A stretch of DNA of 64,000 bases, from NCBI GenBank assembly GCA_947623455.1, contig OX392528.1:1130001-1194000 (forward strand), written 5' to 3'. Below, one piece after another: positions 35,077-47,691 of the stretch. The notes beneath the pieces were generated by a model. The model was not told where the DNA came from. It saw nothing but the letters and a program-made list of their open reading frames with translations, and ran no database searches. Both the position numbers and the translations under genes were made by a program. The stretch comes from Mimachlamys varia (Eukaryota; Mollusca; Bivalvia; Pectinida; Pectinidae). Every line of letters begins with the position of its first letter. Within the stretch, counting starts at the first letter, position 1.

Positions 35077-35664
35077 AGTAATTATGAAAATATAATTACT
35101 AATAAGCTTTATGCGTGCTTCACTTTATTAACAATGAATGTGCGCGTAATAATTTTATATTTGTGACAAAGAGTTACTTTTCTGCGTTAGTTTAAAGTTT
35201 TCTTTCATTCGCTGAAGCGAAAGCGAAATACCTCGCGAGTTAAACGGAAAACATTTTGAAATGAACTGTTGTGTTAATTTGAATTTCAGTTAGTTCATAA
35301 TTGATCATTCTAGGAAATGGCTAGTATACATATATAGCTCTAGGTGAAACAGAATGTGACTTTCAATTTAGAACAATTGATAATGCAAAGACAGTATTAC
35401 ATGCCAATTTTTATTACATAATACTCAAATAATTCATGGAATTTAATGCAAAAGTCATATGCAGATAAATGCCAACAGTATATAATGACATTTCAATTCA
35501 TGAACTGTGCTACATGTATTATACATACAAAGTGAAAGTAGTGAAAACTGAAAGTAATTGATTTTCTAATGTATACCTGCTGTCAGATTTACATTTATTA
35601 GTATTTCACAATGCATCTATTCTAATTCTTGTCCATATAAGTTCAATCTTCAAAGGAGGAAAGA
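35077..35664. other. Retrotransposon 3' untranslated part and polypurine tract
   Basis: AT-rich, without open frames. It ends in the purine tract at about 35650-35664, which should prime plus-strand synthesis in such elements. Confidence 0.7.
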
Positions 35665-35864
35665 TGTAACAATCTTGTCAGTGTTAAGTCTAGTCAGGTA
35701 AATTTATATTGCGTTCCGCATCTTCCTCATATTGCATTGAGTCTGTAAAATGTATTAACCGGGTTGTTGATTAAAATGGTAGCCATATGCACAGAAGTGA
35801 GTTCGCTGTTCGTCATCTTTCCCAGTCGCTTGTGCGACATATATTCCAGTTAAGGAATGAAACA
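35665..35864 (+). repeat. 3' LTR
   Basis: 200 bp, TG..CA, matching the 5' LTR base for base as far as I could compare. ACCCC follows. Confidence 0.96.
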
Positions 35865-36455
35865 ACCCCAATGTTTGGTGATTTTATCACATGAAACCAC
35901 AGCAGTGCAAGATGACGAGGATTTTAAAGACGTGAAACCAAAAGATACTGACCCCTCAAAACTTTGGTAATATTTGAATATCAAATATAAACCCAGTTCC
36001 ACCGCGTGCTCACAAAATCATTCTTAGACTCAATCTTCAAAATGTACTCTAGTAGCATTTCGTAAGATATGAAACCCTTTGGACATCAATACTAATACTG
36101 ATCATACGGGAACTTTGAAGCGCACCAAAAGGAGATTGCTCTTAATTTCCTACTGCAGGTTTGTATGCTACATACATGACTTGAACATGATTGAAATGCA
36201 ATTTTTACTGAGAAAAAATAAATACCGGAAGTTATCATTAAACTGTTAGGCACAGTCTTGCGAGAAAAGCTAAGCATAATCTCGCCAAGCCAATGAGAGC
36301 CCTGTCTGATACAAATGGATGTGGATCATCTGCCCAATAATTACAAGTTATTTACACAACACTGTACAAATCATAGTCCATTTTTAACGGCACACATTGA
36401 TATCAGTTACTAGGTAACATAGCACATTCTGTGATAATGACTAAAAGTTGTGTGG

Positions 36456-36846
36456 TCACACCCCGGTCAGCTGGGGACGGGACGAGTACGGCGCGGGGCA
36501 TGCTGGGTAGAGAGGCACGTGGTTGTAATGGTCAGCGAACACACAGCTGGGCGGAGTTTGATTGGCACAAGTCTGGTAGGAACTGGCAGAGGAAACCATC
36601 GGGTGACCTTCACTCATCAAGTGTGACAGCATCAGCGCATGTGTGGACAGTGGTGACGTGACCGGCGGTGACTCTGGTGGTGACTGTGGCGGTGATTGAC
36701 CTCCTGAGTTCGAGCACTGAGAGTATGTGTAGAACGCCGTTTCCGGTGAAGTGATGCAACCATTTCCGCTTGACAGTGGTGACTGGCCATGGTGAGCGTC
36801 GACAAGCTGATCAAAGAGGACTGGTGCCGAAGGAAGGTAATGAATA
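36456..36846 (-). CDS. Homeobox gene exon 4 (terminal coding exon)
   Basis: The first base completes an Asn codon, then IHYLPSAPVLFDQLVDAHHG and a Ser/Pro-rich tail (SPPQSPPESPPVTSPL, HALMLSHLMSEGHPM, SSRPQLTGV) to TGA at 36456-36458. The acceptor is ACTTGCAG. The phase matches the AA|GTAAGT donor of exon 3 exactly. The other frames are broken. Confidence 0.85.
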
Positions 36847-39800
36847 CTGCAAGTACAAATGATACCATTACAAGACGGGCTCGTTCGAACATATACAATA
36901 TGTACTTTTTACCCAGAGCTAGTTGATTTAGATTCTTTCCAGGTTACTAATCAAACACGTAGAGTTGTAGGTTTCAGTTTCGGGAACGCTCCGGATAAGA
37001 CGTAATTATCTCACTGTCCCTTTCCACGAGCACATGATGTTAACGCATCCTATTTCATCCAAAATTACATTTTATTCTTGTTAACTACAATTCTTTTGAA
37101 ATTTTTACATTTTCAGATTATCTCCCTTTGCTGGCAGAATTGGTAAAAAAGTACACCTGTCATGGGAACTCGTATAACGCGGTAACTCTAGTGTATTAGG
37201 GGAGATGGAATTGGGTGCATGGTTTTTTTCATTGTGTCGTTTTCAAGAAGTTTGGGGTTTTTAATATCATTTTTGGGGAAAGAACGTGATTTATAAGGTA
37301 ACAGTGTACATAAGCGTAAGATACAATGAGTGACATTCTCACCCCTTTAATACTACTTGCACGAAAATTACAAAAAAGCAGCACTAAAATTGGTATATTT
37401 TGGTTGAAAGTCACGGATTGGTTTGGTATTGTTTTGACATGGTAAAAATGGTCCCAAAAATATGGGGGAAACACGTGAAAAGTGTTTTTACAAACATGTG
37501 GGAGGATGAACTGATTATTCATGTTTTTTCTGATACATACCCTTTATGTTTAGGACAAAACCATGTCTACTGTACTCTGCGACCCATTGTGCCTGTTATG
37601 TATCAAATATTCGTCTGATTGTTCTACCTATGGACTTACTTGGAGGATGGTTCGTTTCTGATTGTTCTACCTACAGACTTACTTGGAGGATGGTTCGTTT
37701 CTGATTGTTCTACCTACAGACTTACTTGGAGGATGGTTCGTTTCTGATTGTTCTACCTACAGACTTACTTGGAGGATGGTTCGTTTCTGATTGTTCTACC
37801 TATGGACTTACTTGGAGGATGGTTCGTTTCTGATTGTTCTACCTATGGACTTACTTGGAGGATGGTTCGTTTCTGATTGTTCTACCTATGGACTTACTTG
37901 GAGGATGGTTCGTTTCTGATTGTTCTACCTATAGACTTACTTGGAGGATGGTTCTTACTTGGAGGATGGTTCGTTTCTGATTGTTCTACCTATAGACTTC
38001 TTTGGAGGATGGTTCTTACTTGGAGGATGGTTCTTACTTGGAGGATGGTTCGTTTCTGATTGTTCTACCTATAGACTTACTTGGAGGATGGTTCTTACTT
38101 GGAGGATGGTTCGTTTCTGATTGTTCTACCTATAGACTTACTTGGAGGATGGTTCTTACTTGGAGGATGGTTCGTTTCTGATTGTTCTACCTATGGACTT
38201 ACTTGGAGGAAGGTTTGTTTCTGATTGTTCTACCTATAGACTTACTTAGAGGATGGTTCGTTTCTGATTGTTCTACCTACAGACTTACTTGGAGGAAGGT
38301 TTGTTTCTGATTGTTCTACCTATAGACTTACTTAGAGGATGGTTCGTTTCTGATTGTTCTACCTATAGACTTACTTAGAGGATGGTTCGTTTCTGATTGT
38401 TCTACCTATAGACTTACTTAGAGGATGGTTCTTACTTGGAGGAAGGTTTGTTTCTGATTGTTCTACCTATAGACTTACTTAGAGGAAGGTTCGTTTCTGA
38501 TTGTTCTACCTACAGACTTACTTGGAGGAAGGTTCGTTTCTGATTGTTCTACCTATAGACTTACTTAGAGGATGGTTCGTTTCTGATTGTTCTACCTATG
38601 GACTTACTTGGAGGAAGGTTCGTTTCTGATTGTTCTACCTATGGACTTACTTGGAGGAAGGTTCGTTTCTGATTGTTCTACCTATAGACTTACTTAGAGG
38701 ATGGTTCGTTTCTGATTGTTCTATCTACAGACTTACTTGGAGGATGGTTCGTTTCTGATTGTTCTACCTATAGACTTACTTAGAGGATGGTTCGTTTCTG
38801 ATTGTTTTACCTACAGACTTACTTGGAGGATGGTTCGTTTCTGATTGTTCTACCTATGGACTTACTTGGAGGATGGTTCGTTTCTGATTGTTCTACCTAT
38901 GGACTTACTTGGAGGATGGTTCGTTTCTGATTGTTCTACCTTCAGACTTACTTGGAGGATGGTTCGTTTCTGATTGTTCTACCTATGGACTTACTTGGAG
39001 GATGGTGCGTTTCTGATTGTTCTACCTATGGACTTACTTGGAGGATGGTTCTTACTTGGAGGATGGTTCGTTTCTGATTGTTCTACCTACAGACTTACTT
39101 GGAGGATGGTTCGTTTCTGATTGTTCTACCTATGGACTTACTTGGAGGATGGTTCGTTTCTGATTGTTCTACCTATGGACTTACTTGGAGGATGGTTCGT
39201 TTCTGATTGTTCTACCTTCAGACTTACTTGGAGGATGGTTCGTTTCTGATTGTTCTACCTATGGACTTACTTGGAGGATGGTTCGTTTCTGATTGTTCTA
39301 CCTATGGACTTACTTGGAGGATGGTTCGTTTCTGATTGTTCTACCTATGGACTTACTTGGAGGATGGTTCGTTTCTGATTGTTCTACCTATAGACTTACT
39401 TGGAGGATGGTTCTTACTTGGAGGATGGTTCGTTTCTGATTGTTCTACCTATAGACTTCTTTGGAGGATGGTTCTTACTTGGAGGATGGTTCTTACTTGG
39501 AGGATGGTTCGTTTCTGATTGTTCTACCTATAGACTTACTTGGAGGATGGTTCTTACTTGGAGGATGGTTCGTTTCTGATTGTTCTACCTATAGACTTAC
39601 TTGGAGGATGGTTCTTACTTGGAGGATGGTTCGTTTCTGATTGTTCTACCTATGGACTTACTTGGAGGAAGGTTTGTTTCTGATTGTTCTACCTATAGAC
39701 TTACTTAGAGGATGGTTCGTTTCTGATTGTTCTACCTACAGACTTACTTGGAGGAAGGTTTGTTTCTGATTGTTCTACCTATAGACTTACTTAGAGGATG

Positions 39801-42800
39801 GTTCGTTTCTGATTGTTCTACCTATAGACTTACTTAGAGGATGGTTCGTTTCTGATTGTTCTACCTATAGACTTACTTAGAGGATGGTTCTTACTTGGAG
39901 GAAGGTTTGTTTCTGATTGTTCTACCTATAGACTTACTTAGAGGAAGGTTCGTTTCTGATTGTTCTACCTACAGACTTACTTGGAGGAAGGTTCGTTTCT
40001 GATTGTTCTACCTATAGACTTACTTAGAGGATGGTTCGTTTCTGATTGTTCTACCTATGGACTTACTTGGAGGAAGGTTCGTTTCTGATTGTTCTACCTA
40101 TGGACTTACTTGGAGGAAGGTTCGTTTCTGATTGTTCTACCTATAGACTTACTTAGAGGATGGTTCGTTTCTGATTGTTCTATCTACAGACTTACTTGGA
40201 GGATGGTTCGTTTCTGATTGTTCTACCTATAGACTTACTTAGAGGATGGTTCGTTTCTGATTGTTTTACCTACAGACTTACTTGGAGGATGGTTCGTTTC
40301 TGATTGTTCTACCTATGGACTTACTTGGAGGATGGTTCGTTTCTGATTGTTCTACCTATGGACTTACTTGGAGGATGGTTCGTTTCTGATTGTTCTACCT
40401 TCAGACTTACTTGGAGGATGGTTCGTTTCTGATTGTTCTACCTATGGACTTACTTGGAGGATGGTGCGTTTCTGATTGTTCTACCTATGGACTTACTTGG
40501 AGGATGGTTCGTTTCTGATTGTTCTACCTACAGACTTACTTGGAGGATGGTTCGTTTCTGATTGTTCTACCTATAGACTTACTTGGAGGATGGTTCGTTT
40601 CTGATTGTTCTACCTATAAACTTACTTGGAGGATGGTTCGTTTCTGATTGTTCTACCTACAGACTTACTTGGAGGATGGTTCGTTTCTGATTGTTCTACC
40701 TATAGACTTACTTGGAGGATGGTTCGTTTCTGATTGTTCTACCTACAGACTTACTTGGAGGATGGTTCGTTTCTGATTGTTCTACCTACAGACTTACTTG
40801 GAGGATGGTTCGTTTCTGATTGTTCTACCTACCGACTTACTTGGAGGATGGTTCGTTTCTGATTGTTCTACCTATATACTAACTTGGAGGATGGTTCGTT
40901 TCTGATTGTTCTACCTACAGACTTACTTGGAGGATGGTTCGTTTCTGATTGTTCTACCTATAGACTTACTTGGAGGATGGTTCGTTTCTGATTGTTCTAC
41001 CTACAGACTTACTTGGAGGATGGTTCGTTTCTGATTGTTCTACCTACAGACTTACTTGGAGGATGGTTCGTTTCTGATTGTTCTACCTATAGACTTACTT
41101 GGAGGATGGTTCGTTTCTGATTGTTCTACCTACAGACTTACTTGGAGGATGGTTCGTTTCTGATTGTTCTACCTATGGACTTACTTGGAGGATGGTTCGT
41201 TTCTGATTGTTCTACCTATAAACTTACTTGGAGGATGGTTCGTTTCTGATTGTTCTACCTACAGACTTACTTGGAGGATGGTTCGTTTCTGATTGTTCTA
41301 CCTATGGACTTACTTGGAGGATGGTTCGTTTCTGATTGTTCTACCTATAGACTTACTTGGAGGATGGTCGCCTGTGCCACGACAAGTCTCGTCTACTACT
41401 GAGTGGGTACGCAGGCGCAGAGAGCACGTGTCGCTGGGGGACAATCTTGGGTTGGACGACGCGGCAGGACGTGGAAGATGGGTCCTGGTTAAAGATTTGC
41501 TTCCTCATCCATGTCACCTGACTGTCTTTGGACTGGCGCTTGAACTTGGATCGCCTGTTCTGGAACCATATCTACAAAGAAACATCATACACTGTAGCAT
41601 TACATATGGCGCCAATACAACGGGATATTATACTGTGGTGTGAATCGCCGATTATAGCGGTATAAAGCGTTCGACCATCTCAGTAAATCCATGGGTTTAT
41701 TGTACCCACAATAAAAGGACAAGCTTTGAAAACCCACAAAGCTTATTACAATTAACGGCTGATATATTTTTTTTCTGACTGTATTTGACTACATTGCTTT
41801 CGACTTAAGGATTGGTGTAGACATTAGAGCGGGTTGCCACAGACTGGCTGTGTGAGCAGGCCGGACAGCCGTCTAAGATGTCCAGCAGTGGATATCAATG
41901 TTACTCTATATTTGACCTCGCGCATTCTTTTAATAAGTTGTGCCTAAAGATACAATGTAATTAAAAATTGGTAGAGCAAAAGAACCCTACAAAGTATATG
42001 TCATTGGTAGAGCAAAAGAACCCTACAAAGTATGTGTCATTGGTAGAGCAAAAGAACCCTACAAAGTATGTGTCATTGGTAGAGCAAAAGAACCCTACAA
42101 AGAATATGTCATTGGTAGAGCAAAAGAACCCTACAAAGTATATGTCATTGGTAGAGCAAAAAGACCCTACAAAGTATGTGTCATTGGTAGAGCAAAAGAA
42201 CCCTACAAAGTATATGTCATTGGTAGAGCAAAAGAACCCTACAAAGTATGTGTCATTGGTAGAGCAAAAGAACCCTACAAAGAATATGTCATTGGTAGAG
42301 CAAAAGAACCCTACAAAGTATATGTCATTGGTAGAGCAAAAGAACCCTACAAAGTATATGTCATTGGTAGAGCAAAGAACCCTACAAAGTATGTGTCTTT
42401 GGTAGAACAAAAGAACCCTACAAAGTATGTGTCATTGGTAGAGCAAAAGAACCCTACAAAGTATATGTCATTGGTAGAGCAAAAGAACCCTACAAAGTAT
42501 GTGTCATTGGTAGAGCAAAAGAACCCTACAAAGAATATGTCATTGGTAGAGCAAAAGAACCCTACAAAGAATATGTCATTGGTAGAGCAAAAGAACCCTA
42601 CAAAGTATGTGTCATTGGTAGAGCAAAAGAACCCTACAAAGTATGTGTCATTGGTAGAGCAAAAGAACCCTACAAAGTATATGTCATTGGTAGAGCAAAA
42701 GAACCCTACAAAGTATGTGTCATTGGCAGAGCAAAAGAACCCTACAAAGTATGTGTCATTATGCGTAACGTACGCGCGATCGGGACTAAAGTTTAGTTTC

Positions 42801-45800
42801 CGAATGTCAGACTGTCTCTTATACATTGCTTACCGACACTCGGTCGAGGCTGACGTTTAGTCCAAAAGCCAGGTCCTCCATGGTAGCGGTGTCCGGGTAA
42901 TGGGAAATGCCGAACTCCGTCTCCAGACGCTCCAGCTGGAGACACAAACAATGACTGTCAGTTAACCACACAAACAATTACTGTCAGTTAACCACACAAA
43001 CAATTACTGTCAGTTAACCACACAAACAATTACTGTCAGTTAACCATCAACAGGGTCAAAAAGGGGTGATATACCGACAACAGGGTCAAAAAGGGGTGAT
43101 ATACCCTCAACGGGTCAAAAAGGGGTAATATACCGACAACAGGGTCAAAAAGGGGTGATATACCATCAACAGGGTCAAAAAGGGGTGATATACCGATAAC
43201 AGGGTCAAAAAGGGGTAATATACCGACAACAGGGTCAAAAAGGGGTGATATACCCTCAACGGGTCAAAAAGGGGTAATATACCGACAACAGGGTCAAAAA
43301 GGGGTGATATACCATCAACAGGGTCAAAAAGGGGTAATATACCAACAAAGATTAGCATACCCTCTGACAGGTTATACTGTACATTATGCTTACCCTGTGA
43401 TAAATAGACAGATTATACTGTTCATTGTGACTACCCTCTGATAAATAGACAGATTATACTGTTTATTGTGACTACCCTCTGATAAATAGACAGATTATAC
43501 TGTTCATTGTCACTACCCTCTGATAAATAGACAGATTATACTGTTCATTGTGACTACCCTCTGATAAATAGACAGATTATACTGTTTATTGTCACTACCC
43601 TCTGATAAATAGACAGATTATACTGTTCATTGTGACTACCCTCTGATAAATAGACAGAATATAATGTTCATTGTGATTACCCTCTGATAAATAGACAGAT
43701 TATACTGTTCATTGTGACTACCCTCTGGTAAATAGACAGAATATACTGTTCATTGTCACTACCCCCTGATAAATAGACAGATTATACTGTTTATTGTGAT
43801 ATATCCTCTGATAAATGGACAGATTATTCTGTTTATTGTGATTACCCTCTGATAAATGGACAGATTATACTGTTCATTGTCACTACCCTCTGATAAATAG
43901 ACAGATTATACTGTTCATTGTGATTACCCTCTGATAAATAGACAGATTATACTGTTCATTGTGATATATCCTCTGGTAAATAGACAGATTATACTGTTCA
44001 TTGTGACTACCCTCTGATAAATAGACACAGATTATACTGTTCATTGTGACTACCCTCTGATAAATAGACAGCATATACTGTTCATTGTGATAACCCTCTG
44101 ATAAATAGACAGATTATACTGTTCATTGTGACTACCCTCTGATAAATAGACAGATTATACTATTCATTGTGATAACCCTCTGATAAATAGACAGATTATA
44201 CTGTTCATTGTGACTACCCTCTGATAAATAGACAGATTATACTGTACATTGTTACTACCCTCTGATAAATAGACAGATTATATTGTTCATTGTGGTTACC
44301 CTCTGATAAATAGACAGATTATACTGTTCATTGTGATTACCCTCTGATAAATAGACAGATTATACTGTTCATTGTGACTACCCTCTGATAAATAGACAGA
44401 TTATACTGTTCATTGTGATTACCCTCTGATAAATAGACAGATTATATTGTTCATTGTGATATATCCTCTGATAAATAGACAGATTATACTGTTCATTGTG
44501 ATAACCCTCTGATAAATAAACAGATTATACTGTACATTGTGATTACCCTCTGATAAATAGACAGATTATACTGTTCATTGTGATTATCCTCTGATAAATA
44601 GACAGATTATATTGTTCATTGTGATATATCCTCTGATAAATAGACAGATTATACTGTTCATTGTGATAACCCTCTGATAAATAAACAGATTATACTGTAC
44701 ATTGTGATATATCCTCTGATAAATGGACAGATTATACTGTTCATTGTGACTACCCTCTGATAAATAGACACAGATTATACTGTTCATTGTGACTACCCTC
44801 TGATAAATAGACAGCATATACTGTTCATTGTGATAACCCTCTGATAAATAGACAGATTATACTGTTCATTGTGACTACCCTCTGATAAATAGACAGATTA
44901 TACTATTCATTGTGATAACCCTCTGATAAATAGACAGATTATACTGTTCATTGTGACTACCCTCTGATAAATAGACAGATTATACTGTACATTGTTACTA
45001 CCCTCTGATAAATAGACAGATTATATTGTTCATTGTGGTTACCCTCTGATAAATAGACAGATTATACTGTTCATTGTGATTACCCTCTGATAAATAGACA
45101 GATTATACTGTTCATTGTGACTACCCTCTGATAAATAGACAGATTATACTGTTCATTGTGATTACCCTCTGATAAATAGACAGATTATATTGTTCATTGT
45201 GATATATCCTCTGATAAATAGACAGATTATACTGTTCATTGTGATAACCCTCTGATAAATAAACAGATTATACTGTACATTGTGATTACCCTCTGATAAA
45301 TAGACAGATTATACTGTTCATTGTGATTATCCTCTGATAAATAGACAGATTATATTGTTCATTGTGATATATCCTCTGGTAAATAGACAGATTATACTGT
45401 TCATTGTGACTACCCTCTGATAAATAGACACAGATTATACTGTTCATTGTGACTACCCTCTGATAAATAGACAGCATATACTGTTCATTGTGATAACCCT
45501 CTGATAAATAGACAGATTATACTGTTCATTGTGACTACCCTCTGATAAATAGACAGATTATACTGTACATTGTTACTACCCTCTGATAAATAGACAGATT
45601 ATATTGTTCATTGTGGTTACCCTCTGATAAATAGACAGATTATACTGTTCATTGTGATTACCCTCTGATAAATAGACAGATTATACTGTTCATTGTGACT
45701 ACCCTCTGATAAATAGACAGATTATACTGTTCATTGTGATTACCCTCTGATAAATAGACAGATTATATTGTTCATTGTGATATATCCTCTGATAAATAGA

Positions 45801-47689
45801 CAGATTATACTGTTCATTGTGATAACCCTCTGATAAATAAACAGATTATACTGTACATTGTGATTACCCTCTGATAAATAGACAGATTATACTGTTCATT
45901 GTGATTATCCTCTGATAAATAGACAGATTATATTGTTCATTGTGATATATCCTCTGGTAAATAGACAGATTATACTGTTCATTGTGACTACCCTCTGATA
46001 AATAGACACAGATTATACTGTTCATTGTGACTACCCTCTGATAAATAGACAGCATATACTGTTCATTGTGATAACCCTCTGATAAATAGACAGATTATAC
46101 TGTTCATTGTGACTACCCTCTGATAAATAGACAGATTATACTATTCATTGTGATAACCCTCTGATAAATAGACAGATTATACTGTTCATTGTGACTACCC
46201 TCTGATAAATAGACAGATTATACTGTACATTGTTACTACCCTCTGATAAATAGACAGATTATATTGTTCATTGTGGTTACCCTCTGATAAATAGACAGAT
46301 TATACTGTTCATTGTGATTACCCTCTGATAAATAGACAGATTATACTGTTCATTGTGACTACCCTCTGATAAATAGACAGATTATACTGTTCATTGTGAT
46401 ATCCCTCTGATAAATAGACAGATTATATTGTTCATTGTGATATATCCTCTGATAAATAGACAGATTATACTGTTCATTGTGATAACCCTCTGATAAATAA
46501 ACAGATTATACTGTACATTGTGATTACCCTCTGATAAATAGACAGATTATACTGTTCATTGTGATTATCCTCTGATAAATAGACAGATTATATTGTTCAT
46601 TGTGATATATCCTCTGATAAATAGACAGATTATACTGTTCATTGTGATAACCCTCTGATAAATAAACAGATTATACTGTACATTGTGATATATCCTCTGA
46701 TAAATAGACAGATTATACTGTTCATTGTGACTACCCTCTTATAAATAGACGGATTATACTGTTCATTGTGATTACCCTCTGATAAATAGACAGAATATAA
46801 TGTTCATTGTGATTACCCTCTGATAAATAGACAGATTATACTGTTCATTGTGATTACCCTCTGATAAATAGACAGAATATAATGTTCATTGTGATTACCC
46901 TCTGATAAATAGACAGAATATAATGTTCATTGTGATTACCCTCTGATAAATAGACAGATTATACTGTTCATTGTGACTACCCTCTGATAAATAGACAGAT
47001 TATACTGTTCATTGTGATTACCCTCTGATAAATAGACAGATTAAACTGTTCATTGTGACTACCCTCTGATAAATAGACGGATTATACTGTACATTGTGAC
47101 TACCCTCTGATAAATAGACAGATTATACTGTTCATTGTCACTACCCTCTGATAAATAGACAGAATATAATGTTCATTGTGTGACCCTCTGATAAATAGAC
47201 GGATTATACTGTACATTGTGACTACCCTCTGATAAATAGACAGATTATACTGTTCATTGTGACTACCCTCTGATAAATAGACAGATTAAACTGTTCATTG
47301 TGACTACCCTCTGATAAATAGACAGATTATACTGTTCATTGTGACTACCCTCTGATAAATAGACGGATTATACACCTCACTGTACGCATGTGAATACCCT
47401 CTGATCAATAGAAAATTATATTACTGTATATATCGATTAAATATTTTGAAACTGGTTGTGTCAAAATATTGTCAAAATCGTTCCATAAAACAAAGTCAGG
47501 AAAATTCATAGAAACAAATTTGTCAGTAGAAAGAATATATAGCGAAATAAAAAAAGCTTCTGGCACTTCACTGTATAAAAAAAGAACAATGATTAATTTA
47601 TTTCCGGATGTGTAACTGACCTGTTCCGGGGTATATTTTATACGGTTCCTCTGTGAACACTTCCTGTCGGACGGGGCTCCCATCGTCAT
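36456..47689 (-). CDS. Divergent paired-like (PRD-class) homeobox gene, four exons
   Basis: A nuclear DNA-binding transcription factor by family. Four minus-strand exons (47621-47689, 42834-42935, 41357-41571, 36456-36846) join in phase to 258 residues. The homeodomain spans residues 12-71, with Arg5, Phe20, Trp48, Phe49, Asn51 and Arg53 in place, Gln50 and an unusual Ile47. The HYPD in helix 1-2 and an intron between homeodomain residues 46 and 47 point to the PRD class. The C-terminal half is Ser/Pro/Gln-rich. The ATG at 47689 leaves only 11 residues before the homeodomain; it sits two bases after an acceptor (CTTGCAG), so a non-coding or further coding exon should lie to the right. I cannot assign a named family. 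Introns are filled with minisatellites. Confidence 0.9.
36847..37616. other. Homeobox intron 3, non-repeat part
   Basis: About 770 bp without tandem repeats between exon 4 and the array. Open frames at 37229-37618 overlap on opposite strands and show no domain. Confidence 0.5.
37617..41356. repeat. 43 bp minisatellite carrying homeobox exon 3 end and donor, about 87 copies
   Basis: On the minus strand the unit reads CCATCCTCCAA|GTAAGT, then CTATAGGTAGAACAATCAGA and AACGAA. The first 11 bases are the end of homeobox exon 3. Some units are shortened to a 17 bp core. A block of about 1459 bp is duplicated (37877-39335 and 39336 on), since the unit order and variants repeat. It fills over 80% of intron 3. 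Confidence 0.96.
41357..41571 (-). CDS. Homeobox gene exon 3 (recognition helix)
   Basis: IWFQNRRSKFKRQSKDSQV starts exactly at homeodomain residue 47. It continues through a basic, Ser-rich region to RRDLSWHRRPSS. The acceptor is TTTGTAG; the donor is CCAA|GTAAGT in phase 2. Confidence 0.93.
41968..42762. repeat. 36 bp minisatellite in homeobox intron 2, about 22 copies
   Basis: The unit is GGTAGAGCAAAAGAACCCTA then CAAAGTATGTGTCATT. It is open on both strands because 36 is a multiple of 3 (LVEQKNPTKYVS one way, CSTNDTYFVGFF the other). It lies between exons 2 and 3, so it is not coding. Confidence 0.95.
42834..42935 (-). CDS. Homeobox gene exon 2 (helices 1-2)
   Basis: Thirty-four codons, LERLETEFGISHYPD through MEDLAFGLNVSLDRVS, which are homeodomain residues 13-46. 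The acceptor is TCTCCAG; the donor is TCG|GTAAGC, phase 0. Confidence 0.93.
42941..43047. repeat. 26 bp repeats next to exon 2 acceptor, about 4 copies
   Basis: CACAAACAATTACTGTCAGT with TAACCA. The copy next to the exon is part of its pyrimidine-rich acceptor tract (minus strand TGTTTGTGTCTCCAG). Confidence 0.85.
43048..43350. repeat. 29-30 bp minisatellite, about 10 copies
   Basis: The unit is GGGTCAAAAAGGGGTGATAT then ACCGACAACA, with ACCCTCAAC and ACCATCAACA variants. In homeobox intron 1. Confidence 0.92.
43370..47405. repeat. 41 bp minisatellite, about 97 copies, with higher-order blocks
   Basis: The unit is CTCTGATAAATAGACAGATT then ATACTGTTCATTGTGACTAC and C. A run of variants (GATATATCC, TAAACAG, GACACAGATT, GACAGCATAT) recurs with ~701, 702 and 578 bp spacing at about 43883, 44584, 45286 and 45864. 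No exon sequence is seen; it fills most of homeobox intron 1. Confidence 0.95.
47621..47689 (-). CDS. Homeobox gene exon 1 in window (start codon)
   Basis: MTMGAPSDRKCSQRNRIKYT then PEQ: the N-terminal arm and start of helix 1, to homeodomain residue 12. The exon begins at 47691 after CTTGCAG; the donor is CAG|GTCAGT. The Met is likely the start but could be internal if an upstream coding exon exists. Confidence 0.85.
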
Positions 47690-47691
47690 GT

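Larger units (their letters stand above)
31737..35864 (+). mobile_element. Ty3/gypsy LTR retrotransposon, internally deleted
   Basis: A 4128 bp element: 200 bp LTRs (TG..CA), a primer-binding-like TGGTGTCAGAATGG right after the 5' LTR, one long gag-pol frame, a purine tract CAAAGGAGGAAAGA before the 3' LTR, and the target duplication ACCCC on both sides (31732-31736, 35865-35869). The LTRs appear identical by eye, which implies recent insertion. No envelope frame. Protease and the first part of RT are absent, so it cannot supply its own enzymes. Confidence 0.96.

Noticed and set aside
36431..36661. 76-codon plus-strand frame at the homeobox terminal exon
   Set aside because: The minus-strand frame joins exon 3 in phase and has the composition of a homeobox C-terminus; the plus frame is its shadow.
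41293..41643. 116-codon plus-strand frame
   Set aside because: It runs from the array across the antisense of homeobox exon 3.
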